DNA from: Longimicrobium sp. | Lineage (GTDB): Bacteria; Gemmatimonadota; Gemmatimonadetes; Longimicrobiales; Longimicrobiaceae | Reading direction: 5' to 3' | Assembly: GCA_030446945.1 (NCBI GenBank) | Contig: JAUJMI010000035.1 | Span: 1-14,812, forward strand | Length of the DNA stretch: 14,812 bases | Part shown: positions 8,325-13,719 of the stretch, piece after piece | Layout: each line of letters starts with the position of its first letter | Numbering within the stretch: the stretch's first letter is position 1 | Made by a program: the position numbers and the translations under genes | The notes under the pieces: generated by a model | Seen by the model: the letters and a program-made list of their open reading frames with translations, nothing else | Databases searched by the model: none | What the model was told of the DNA's origin: nothing

Positions 8325-8341
8325 TTCCGGAGCTTCCGGAA
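8325..8341. repeat. Perfect 7-bp inverted repeat between pcrA and the hydrolase gene
   Basis: TTCCGGA (8325-8331) and TCCGGAA (8335-8341) flank a GCT spacer, 24 bp before the GTG of the hydrolase gene. It could be a small operator or a weak hairpin; nothing else supports either. Confidence 0.4.
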
Positions 8342-8365
8342 TCTGTCCACCCGTGAAATGAAGCC

Positions 8366-9109
8366 GTGTCCGTCGCGTTACTCAGCAGGCTGAGCCGTAT
8401 TCTCGCGATGTGCATGCTCCTCGCCGTGATCGCTTCCGCCGCCGCCGAAGCGCCCGAGCTGGCGCCCGATCCGGGCGATCGGCGCGAGCTGGTGGTGCTG
8501 GTGCACGGGATGGGGCGCAGCCGCCTCTCGATGTTCGTCATGGCCCGCTCCCTCGAGAGCTCGGGCTACCGCGTGCTGAACTGGGGGTATCCCAGCACCG
8601 CGAGGGGCGTTCCGGTGCTCGGCGAGAGCCTGGCCGCCGCGGTACGCAGCCAGCGGGGCGACGCTCCGCGCGTGCACTTCGTCACGCACTCGCTGGGGAG
8701 CATCATCGTCCGCTGGGCGCTGGCCAACGACCCGCCGGCGGCGCTGGGGCGCGTGGTGATGCTGGCGCCGCCCAACCAGGGCTCGCGCAGCGCCGACCGC
8801 TACACGCCGTGGGTCGGCTGGCTCCTTCCGCCCATCCGCGAGCTGCGCACGGACTCCACCGCCACCGCCCGCACGCTGGCCCTGCCTGCGGACGCGGAGG
8901 TGGGGGTGATCGCGGGCGAGCGCGACGGCAAGGTGTCCATCACCGAGTCGCACCTGGAGGGCGAGCGGGACCACGTGGTGGTGCGCGCGCACCACACCTT
9001 CATCATGAACCGCGGCGACGTGCGGCGTCTCGTGACGCGCTTTCTCGGCACCGGTTCGTTCGGCCACAGAGATGGCCGCCCCGCGCATCCGCACGCGGCG
9101 GCGCCGTAA
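8366..9109 (+). CDS. Exported alpha/beta hydrolase, lipase-like
   Basis: The 247-residue protein starts with a likely secretion signal: SRLSRILAMCMLLAVIASAA with positive charges, then a hydrophobic run and possible cleavage after AAA near residue 27. The alpha/beta-hydrolase core shows LVVLVHGMGRS (oxyanion region, H47-G48), nucleophile elbow VTHSLGS with Ser109, APPNQGS, acid Asp187 in AGERDGKVS and catalytic His209 or His210 in AHHTFI. The layout resembles triacylglycerol lipase or esterase proteins with a PGAP1/LipA-like fold; the substrate is unknown. The start is taken as GTG 8366, since it supplies the basic n-region; ATG 8408 would give a signal without positive charges. SD context is weak. 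It lies 133 bp after pcrA with no functional link evident. Confidence 0.85.
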   Translation: MSVALLSRLSRILAMCMLLAVIASAAAEAPELAPDPGDRRELVVLVHGMGRSRLSMFVMARSLESSGYRVLNWGYPSTARGVPVLGESLAAAVRSQRGDAPRVHFVTHSLGSIIVRWALANDPPAALGRVVMLAPPNQGSRSADRYTPWVGWLLPPIRELRTDSTATARTLALPADAEVGVIAGERDGKVSITESHLEGERDHVVVRAHHTFIMNRGDVRRLVTRFLGTGSFGHRDGRPAHPHAAAP

Positions 9110-9126
9110 CGCGGCCCTCTCCCCCA

Positions 9127-9177
9127 GCGTCGCTCCGCGACGCATCCCCCTCCCCCAAAAAAGCCTGGGGGAGGGGG
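9127..9177. terminator. Two adjacent strong hairpins after the hydrolase gene
   Basis: GCGTCGC (9127-9133) pairs with GCGACGC (9137-9143) around TCC. Two bases later CCCCCTCCCCCA (9146-9157) pairs perfectly with TGGGGGAGGGGG (9166-9177) around an A-rich 8-nt loop. They begin 18 bp after the hydrolase stop and could end transcription from both sides of this convergent junction. There is no long T-tract, so an intrinsic-terminator call is tentative. Confidence 0.55.
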
Positions 9178-9521
9178 TTCGCTTGCATCCGTGCGTTACC
9201 TGCATGCCGGCGTTTTGCACAGATCCGTAGGGGCGCGATTCATAGCGCCGCCCTACTCCCTGCATCAACCCTGGCGTTCCGCACCGATGTCAAGAGGGCG
9301 GCCCCCGCGCAGCCGCCCGTGCCTTCCAGCGCTGCGATGTGCACGGCACCCACGAGATCCCGAACATGGGAGGGTCCGGTGCGGGCGGCAGAACCCGCTT
9401 CCTTCGCTCCGCGCCAGAGGTCGGAACGACGGCTGGTTGACGCAGCGGCGTTGCGCTCAGGATGATCCGCTTCGAACCCGAGGCACCCGAGACCGCTTCA
9501 GCGGCCTTCCCGTGGTTCCAG

Positions 9522-9541
9522 CCGGGGGCTTCAGCCTCCGG
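9522..9541. repeat. Near-perfect hairpin close to the phospholipase-C-family gene end
   Basis: CCGGGGGCT (9522-9530) and AGCCTCCGG (9533-9541) form a 9-bp arm pair with one G-T position and a 2-nt centre, 33 bp beyond the stop of the minus-strand gene. It may act as its terminator stem or be a repeat fragment. Confidence 0.45.
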
Positions 9542-9574
9542 TGTCGCGGTTCGGGGTGTCGGGGTTCCCGATTC

Positions 9575-10480
9575 TCACCCCGCCCGCTGCGTCTCCACCT
9601 GCCCCAGGTACCCGAACGGCACCTCTGGCAGCGGAAAGAACTCGTCGGCCATCTCGCGCAGGAGCTCGGGGCGCTCCCAGGCGCCGTCGCGGAGGGCCAT
9701 GCGGCGGACCTGTTTGGAGAGCGCCAGGTTGCGGTCGCCGATCGGGTCCAGGCCCGCCGCGATCGCCTCGCCGCGGTGGTTCAGGTAATCGACCACGTAG
9801 TCGAACGAGCGCTCCACGTACCCCTGCACCGTCTCCGGCGGCAGCTCCCAGCGCGAGTTGGTGATGAGGGTGCCGAAGACGTTCTGCCAGCGGTCGTTGT
9901 CCTGGAAGCGGATGAGGCCGCGGAAGATGCGGCGGTTGGTGCGGAAGGAGAAGAGGGTCGCCGAAAGCACCTGGTCGAAGAGGGTGTCCGCCGCCGTATG
10001 GTCGTGGTCCATCACCACGCTGCGCGCCAGGCGGATGTACCGCTCGCCCACGTGCTTGTCCATCCTCACCTCCCAGTACGAATGCCCCAGCCCCTTGGTG
10101 GTCGACGTCATCAGGAGCTGGCGCGGGACGTACCAGTTGTGCGCGATGGTGTCCGCGGCCAGGTGCGACAGGTACCCCAGCCCTACCGCCCGCAGCCGGT
10201 CTGATGGGGCGGAGGCGTGGATCTCCTCGCCGATGTGCCAGTGGTGGCAGTGGCGCCCCTCGGGGACGTACTTCTTGGCGAGCGAGATGTCGGCCGCCAG
10301 CGACCCGTAGAGAAAGTCCCACGGATGCGCCGCGAGCAGCACCCGCACCGCCTCGGGAACCAGGTGCAGGTTCTGGAGGAGCGTATGCCCCAGGTACACG
10401 TGCGTCGCCGGGCCCCACGCGTAGGCGGGGTCCGGCAGCAGGATCAGCAGCAGAGCGGCGATGCCGAAGGCGGCGAGCAG
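9575..10480 (-). CDS. Exported zinc-dependent phospholipase C family protein, probable CTG start
   Basis: Extending the frame upstream of the first GTG (10399) to CTG at 10480 gives 301 residues with a signal peptide, MLAAFGIAALLLILLPDPAYA, and a cleavage site that leaves Trp22 as first residue of the mature chain (WGPATHVYLGH). In Bacillus cereus phospholipase C the mature N-terminal Trp is a zinc ligand, so this start makes biochemical sense. GGAGG at 10492-10488 is well placed for the CTG, and I find no ATG, GTG or TTG in frame there. Other likely metal ligands are H32, D64, H82, H106 and D110 and H114 in SHLAADTIAHN, and H133/E137 in HSYWE. The family cleaves phospholipids, but many bacterial members are uncharacterised. 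It follows the YtxH-like gene by 16 bp. Confidence 0.82.
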   Translation of the reverse strand: MLAAFGIAALLLILLPDPAYAWGPATHVYLGHTLLQNLHLVPEAVRVLLAAHPWDFLYGSLAADISLAKKYVPEGRHCHHWHIGEEIHASAPSDRLRAVGLGYLSHLAADTIAHNWYVPRQLLMTSTTKGLGHSYWEVRMDKHVGERYIRLARSVVMDHDHTAADTLFDQVLSATLFSFRTNRRIFRGLIRFQDNDRWQNVFGTLITNSRWELPPETVQGYVERSFDYVVDYLNHRGEAIAAGLDPIGDRNLALSKQVRRMALRDGAWERPELLREMADEFFPLPEVPFGYLGQVETQRAG

Positions 10481-10496
10481 GGATCCACCTCCCCGG

Positions 10497-10880
10497 CTAC
10501 TGGCGGTCCGCGAGGCCTTCGGCCTCGGCGTCCAGCTCGTCCGATCCCTCCGCGACGTGGCGGAGCTGCTCGCGGGCGTCCGCCAGTATGCGCTGCACCT
10601 CCTCGCGGAACTCCTCCAGCAGCTCGCGCCCCACGTCGATCACCTCCTCTTCCGTCAGCCCGTCCGCCTCCGCCGCCTCCGCCGGCTCCGCCCGCCGCAC
10701 CCGCACCGCGTCGGCCGGCACGGTGCCGCGCAGCCGGCCGCGCCCCGGCCTCAGCTCGCGCATCAGCCGCTCGCGCGCGGACTTGGGCCGCGGCCTCAGC
10801 AGCAAGGTGGCGCCCACGCCCAGTGCCGTGCCGATGGCGAACGCGGTGAGGAAGTCGGTGGTGTCGTCCTGTTGCGGCAT
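10497..10880 (-). CDS. YtxH-like small membrane protein
   Basis: The 127-residue protein has one N-terminal membrane segment (DFLTAFAIGTALGVGATLLL, residues 9-28), a basic stretch (RPRPKSARERLMRELRPGRG) and a charged, probably helical C-terminal half (EEEVIDVGRELLEEFREEVQ). This Gly-rich anchor plus helical tail is the YtxH/DUF883 look; B. subtilis YtxH is a general stress protein of unknown biochemical function. ATG 10880 has GAGG 4 nt upstream. Its order after a DUF948/YtxG-like gene mirrors the ytxG-ytxH pair of Bacillus. Assignment rests on topology and context, since sequence identity in this family is low. Confidence 0.7.
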   Translation of the reverse strand: MPQQDDTTDFLTAFAIGTALGVGATLLLRPRPKSARERLMRELRPGRGRLRGTVPADAVRVRRAEPAEAAEADGLTEEEVIDVGRELLEEFREEVQRILADAREQLRHVAEGSDELDAEAEGLADRQ

Positions 10881-10891
10881 GGGTCCTCGGA

Positions 10892-10923
10892 AGTGTGTTA
10901 GTGCGTGAGTGCGTCAGTGCGTT
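10892..10923. repeat. Tandem octamer array, four units
   Basis: Four consecutive 8-bp units are seen: AGTGTGTT, AGTGCGTG, AGTGCGTC, AGTGCGTT. They sit 12 bp upstream of the YtxH-like start, and three of the units overlap the left arm of the hairpin at 10906-10942. Confidence 0.75.
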
Positions 10924-10942
10924 GGGTTCGCTGACGCACTCA
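10906..10942 (-). promoter_or_regulatory. 12-bp perfect hairpin spanning the YtxG-like stop codon
   Basis: TGAGTGCGTCAG (10906-10917) is the exact reverse complement of CTGACGCACTCA (10931-10942), with a 13-nt loop. In the minus-strand transcript the first arm starts with the TGA stop (10942-10940) of the DUF948-like gene, and the structure ends 25 nt before the next ATG. It may control read-through, mRNA processing or coupling between the two genes. No T-tract follows. Confidence 0.6.
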
Positions 10943-11575
10943 GGTCTCGGGACCTGGGATGCGGGACGGCTGCCCGGCGTCTCGCGCTTCGATCTGGATG
11001 CTCAGCTCGTCATCGGTGATCTCGTGGTCCATGGGGTCGGCTGCCGGGCGCACTCCGCGCGTGCGGCGGAACTCGGCGGCGCCGGCTTTGACGCCGCGCA
11101 GGGTGGAGGCGGTGCGGACGAAGAGCTCCTCAGCCTCCTGCTGCGCCACGTCCAGGAGCGCGTTCAGGTCGGCTGCGCGGGTTTCCGCGGACTCCACGAC
11201 GCGCCCGATCCGCTCGTTGGCGCTGGAGACGGTGCGGCTTATCTCCGTGACGTTCCCCTGGACCGCTGCCATCATGGCGCGGGCGGACTCGCTCGCCGCG
11301 ATGGCGTTGCGCACCGCCGGGTCCACGTCGATGCGCAGCTTCTCCGCCGCCGCCTTCACCTTCTTGTACACCTTCCAAGAGACGAGCAGGACCGCCAGCG
11401 AGACCATCCCGATCCCGATGAGGGCGAGCGCGATGACGATCTGCGCGATGCTGCTCAGCGTATCCACCCACCCCTGCCACCCGCCCTGCGCCGGTATCGC
11501 GACCACGGTATCGCGCGCCACCGCCTGCGCCAGCCCGGCTACGACCGCGGGGTTGAACGCCTCGAAAACGATCAA
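10940..11575 (-). CDS. DUF948/YtxG-like membrane protein
   Basis: The 211-residue protein has a short N-terminal region, one strong membrane segment (residues about 43-66, IAQIVIALALIGIGMVSLAV), a basic stop-transfer stretch KVYKKVKAAAEKL and a long amphipathic, coiled-coil-like region (about 75-170) rich in Ala, Glu and Val, followed by an acidic tail (ITDDELSIQIEARD). This layout is that of DUF948 proteins such as B. subtilis YtxG. The start is TTG at 11575 with GGAG 8 nt upstream. The YtxH-like gene follows, matching Bacillus gene order. It probably acts at the inner membrane; biochemical role unknown. Weak sequence conservation leaves some doubt about the family name. Confidence 0.72.
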   Translation of the reverse strand: MIVFEAFNPAVVAGLAQAVARDTVVAIPAQGGWQGWVDTLSSIAQIVIALALIGIGMVSLAVLLVSWKVYKKVKAAAEKLRIDVDPAVRNAIAASESARAMMAAVQGNVTEISRTVSSANERIGRVVESAETRAADLNALLDVAQQEAEELFVRTASTLRGVKAGAAEFRRTRGVRPAADPMDHEITDDELSIQIEARDAGQPSRIPGPET

Positions 11576-11604
11576 ACGGATTGCTCCGGAACGGGAAGGT
11601 CTCG

Positions 11605-11625
11605 AGTGCTAAGTCCTAAGTCCTG
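11605..11625. repeat. Tandem heptamer array, three units
   Basis: AGTGCTA, AGTCCTA and AGTCCTG follow each other directly, 30 bp upstream of the TTG of the minus-strand YtxG-like gene. The array is inverted relative to the one at 11654-11681. Confidence 0.75.
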
Positions 11626-11653
11626 GGTCGAGCACCGCATGCCGTTCAGCCCT

Positions 11654-11681
11654 TGCCACTTAGTACTAGTCACTGGGGACT
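11654..11681. repeat. Inverted tandem heptamer array, four units
   Basis: Read on the minus strand the units are AGTCCCC, AGTGACT, AGTACTA and AGTGGCA. Facing the array at 11605-11625, the two can pair imperfectly (about 13 of 17 positions between their cores), giving a large stem in the spacer after the NAD-synthetase-like gene. Confidence 0.65.
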
Positions 11682-11685
11682 TCTG

Positions 11686-12330
11686 TTATTCCAACAGATC
11701 CACCCCCAGCGTCCGCGTCCCCAGCTTCGGGACGATGCGCGGCGCGAGACGGGCGGCGCGGCCGGCGCGGAAGCGGCGCTTCACCTGCTCGGCAGCCTCG
11801 GCGGGGAGGGCATCCAGCCCCGCGGGGTCGCGGCCGTCCAGCCAGCGGCGCAGGGCGCAGTCCAGCGCTTCCACACCGCCCGCGGCCTCGGCCAAAGCGC
11901 GCACCTCCGCCGATGCGGACCAGCCGCCGCACAGGCCGGCCACCTCGCTGGCGTACAGGTCGCCCAGCGGAAGGAGCGGCTCGGGAGGGAGCGCGGTGCC
12001 CAGCAGCAGCTCCGTCTTGTTGGCCGGATGCGCCGTCAGCGCACCGTCCAGCCGCGCCTTCAGCCGCCGTGCCTCTTCGTGCAGGCGCTCGCGTGACACG
12101 CCGGGCGGCAGCAGGTGCAAGAGCGGTTCCACCTCCGCCCCTTGTACCGATACGCGCACCACGCCGTCATTCCCCAGCGCGGCGGCCAGGAACTGTGCGG
12201 CGAGGGAGGCTTCCGGCGAGCCGTCGTCCAGCAGCGCCACGCGCTCGGCGCCCCGGTCGATCAGCGTCTGCCGCGCTACCGCCCCCACGGCCTCGCCGGT
12301 GCGCGCGGCGCGGCGCTCCGCCTCCGTCAC
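11686..12330 (-). CDS. Degenerate NAD-synthetase-like domain protein, probably inactive as an NAD synthetase
   Basis: The 214-residue protein resembles the ATP-pyrophosphatase domain of NadE. Residues 101-122 (HPANKTELLLG and following LPLGDLYASEVAGL) match the NadE stretch GTxNKSExxxGY...PixDLyKtxV, and the C-terminal PRIVPKLGTR echoes its basic tail. The ATP-binding loop expected in RVALLDDGSPEASLAAQF (residues 30-47) reads DGSPEAS instead of SGGxDS, and the YGDG and K-T-x-V residues are also lost. The protein is shorter than the usual 240-280 residues. GTG 12330 overlaps the TGA of the glutaminase gene (GTGA), with GGAGG about 4 nt upstream. I infer a pseudoenzyme or scaffold partner of the glutaminase; a divergent active enzyme cannot be excluded. 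Confidence 0.75.
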   Translation of the reverse strand: MTEAERRAARTGEAVGAVARQTLIDRGAERVALLDDGSPEASLAAQFLAAALGNDGVVRVSVQGAEVEPLLHLLPPGVSRERLHEEARRLKARLDGALTAHPANKTELLLGTALPPEPLLPLGDLYASEVAGLCGGWSASAEVRALAEAAGGVEALDCALRRWLDGRDPAGLDALPAEAAEQVKRRFRAGRAARLAPRIVPKLGTRTLGVDLLE

Positions 12331-13190
12331 CGCGCCTCCACGATGCGCGCAAGCTCGCGCAGGATGATGTCCGGCCGGTCGTCGCGGACCTGCGAGAAGG
12401 GGCGGCGCGCGGCGGCGACCGCGTCCAACGACAGCTCCACGGTGAACCGGTCCTCGGCCATGTCGTCCGCGCGGGCGATGATTTCGCCGCCGGGGGCCAC
12501 CACGAAGGAGCCGCCCGCGAAGACGGAGCTGCCCTCCACGCCCACCCTGTTCGCGAGCACCACGTAAAGGCCGTACGCGGCGGCGGCGGAGCAGCACAGG
12601 TGCTCCCAGGCGGCGCGCGACGCCCATCGCCCGCCCGCCGCGCCGCCGGCCCAAGCGCCACGGCCCGCCGCGGCGGACTGCACGAGGATCACGTGCGCGC
12701 CGTCGGCAGCCAGCAGGTAGGCGAGGGCGGGGTGCCAGAGGTCCTCGCACACCAGCATCCCCACGCGCCATCCGCCGCCCGCGTCGTAGGCGCGCACCCG
12801 CTCGCCGCGGCCGAAGAAGCGCCCCTCCTCGAACATCCCGTACGTGGGAAGGTGCACCTTGCGATGGCGGTGCAGCACGCGCCCGCCCCGCAGGTGGAGC
12901 GCCGCGTTGTAGGGGATGAAGCGCGCGTCGTGCTCGATCGTCCCCACCACGACCTCCGGCCCCTCCGCCAGGGCAGGGAAGGGATCCTCGAGCTCCGCAA
13001 CGGCCAGAGTGTGGACGGAGTCGCGCACGTCGTAGCCGGTCATGGAGAGCTCGGGCGTCAGCACCACGTCCACCCCCTCGCGCCCACCGTCGGCCTGGGC
13101 GCGGGCGATGCGCGCGAGGTTGGCGGCGGGGTCCGCGAGCACCGAGGACATCTGCTCCACCCGCAGCCGGACCGCGCGGCTCCAGCTCAT
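12327..13190 (-). CDS. NadE-type glutaminase domain protein (carbon-nitrogen hydrolase)
   Basis: The 287-residue nitrilase-superfamily enzyme has the full catalytic set: Glu47 in LTPELSMTGYDVRD, Lys111 in HRKVHLPTYGMFEEGRFF and Cys148 in GMLVCEDLWHP. The contexts (PELSLTGY, RKxxLPxYGVFDExRxF, CEDLW) are those of the glutaminase half of glutamine-dependent NAD synthetase, which releases ammonia from glutamine for NAD formation, rather than of ordinary nitrilases. In standard NadE this domain is fused to the synthetase; here the chain stops after RELARIVEAR and the synthetase-like part is a separate overlapping gene. ATG 13190 overlaps the PII-like stop (ATGA), giving likely coupled translation. 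Hydrolysis of another amide is possible. Confidence 0.88.
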   Translation of the reverse strand: MSWSRAVRLRVEQMSSVLADPAANLARIARAQADGGREGVDVVLTPELSMTGYDVRDSVHTLAVAELEDPFPALAEGPEVVVGTIEHDARFIPYNAALHLRGGRVLHRHRKVHLPTYGMFEEGRFFGRGERVRAYDAGGGWRVGMLVCEDLWHPALAYLLAADGAHVILVQSAAAGRGAWAGGAAGGRWASRAAWEHLCCSAAAAYGLYVVLANRVGVEGSSVFAGGSFVVAPGGEIIARADDMAEDRFTVELSLDAVAAARRPFSQVRDDRPDIILRELARIVEAR

Positions 13191-13525
13191 CCCTGGCCCA
13201 GCTCCCGCGACAGCCCCTCCACCTTCGACACCGGGACGGCGAAGACGATCCCGGTGGTGGGGCCGCTCAGGTCGCCGCACACCTCGCGGACCAGCGCCAT
13301 CACGCGCTCCACCTTGTCGTCCTCCATCACGCTGAACAGGGTGTGGTTGCGGGGGCGGGCGCGGCGCAGCGCCTCCAGCCCGGCGAAGATGGGGGCCTCG
13401 TTCGCCAGCAGCCGCCCCATCCCCTCGCTCTGCAGGATGGTGGCGCCGGTCACGCCCAGCTCCAGGAAACCGGCGAGGAGCTCCTCCGTCCTTTCCTCGT
13501 CGACCACGGCGATCACGAGCTGCAC
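13187..13525 (-). CDS. Atypical PII-like regulatory protein
   Basis: The 112-residue chain has the length and ferredoxin-like pattern of PII proteins: MQLVIAVVDEERTEELLAGF, LGVTGATILQSEGMGRLL, NHTLFSVMEDDKVERVMALV and a final FAVPVSKVEGL strand. The T-loop stretch (LLANEAPIFAGLEALRRARP) has no Tyr at the uridylylation position, the B-loop reads CGDLSGPTTGIVF without the TGKxGDGK lysines, and the two C-terminal Arg of GlnB/GlnK are missing, so ligand and signalling may differ from classical PII. GTG 13525 has GGAG about 7 nt upstream. As first gene of the three-gene operon it may sense metabolite state and control the downstream glutaminase pair. The superfamily call is firmer than any function. 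Confidence 0.8.
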   Translation of the reverse strand: MQLVIAVVDEERTEELLAGFLELGVTGATILQSEGMGRLLANEAPIFAGLEALRRARPRNHTLFSVMEDDKVERVMALVREVCGDLSGPTTGIVFAVPVSKVEGLSRELGQG

Positions 13526-13570
13526 GGCGCTCTCCGGTGGGGCGGCATGGCTTGCGTACAGGGTTCGCGC

Positions 13571-13600
13571 ATCTTATCCCACGCGGCGAAGGGGTGTCAA
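13571..13600 (-). promoter_or_regulatory. Strong sigma-70-type promoter for the PII-like operon
   Basis: On the minus strand a perfect TTGACA (13600-13595), an 18-bp spacer and TAAGAT (13576-13571) are seen. Transcription would start near 13564, giving a leader of about 40 nt before GTG 13525. It is the best promoter match in the window. Confidence 0.7.
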
Positions 13601-13719
13601 GCAACGCGCCGGGCGCCGTGCACGATCTTTGCGCCCGCCGCCCGCGACCATCCCGCGCGGCGCGGCCATCCGGCCGGCAGCCGGGGCGGCGCACATCCAA
13701 AACGATCCGGAGCCCGAGA

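Larger units (their letters stand above)
9110..9574. other. Convergent intergenic region without a gene
   Basis: This 465-bp stretch separates the converging hydrolase and phospholipase-C-family genes. Reading frames here give only low-complexity Arg/Ala/Pro-rich peptides. Its definite contents are three hairpins (9127-9143, 9146-9177, 9522-9541). The rest, for example GGGGCGCGATTCATAGCGCC around 9229-9249 and GCGCTCAGGATGAT near 9452, looks like decayed dispersed intergenic elements, but no second copy is in this window to prove it. Confidence 0.6.

Noticed and set aside
9191..10204. Plus-strand open frame across the convergent spacer and the phospholipase-family gene
   Set aside because: No motif or SD is present, and most of it is antisense to a gene with clear metal-ligand motifs.
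10892..11681. Possible CRISPR array
   Set aside because: The units are 7-8 bp, directly abutting and without spacers; no cas gene is present.
12501..12700. Reading the glutaminase gene as an ordinary nitrilase or amidase
   Set aside because: The PELSMTGY, RKVHLPTYGMFEE and CEDLW contexts match the NadE glutaminase branch more closely, and a NAD-synthetase-like gene follows directly.
12331..12771. N-terminal extension of the NAD-synthetase-like frame
   Set aside because: It overlaps the glutaminase gene in another frame and is Arg/Gly-rich. The GTGA overlap at 12327-12330 with an SD gives a better start.
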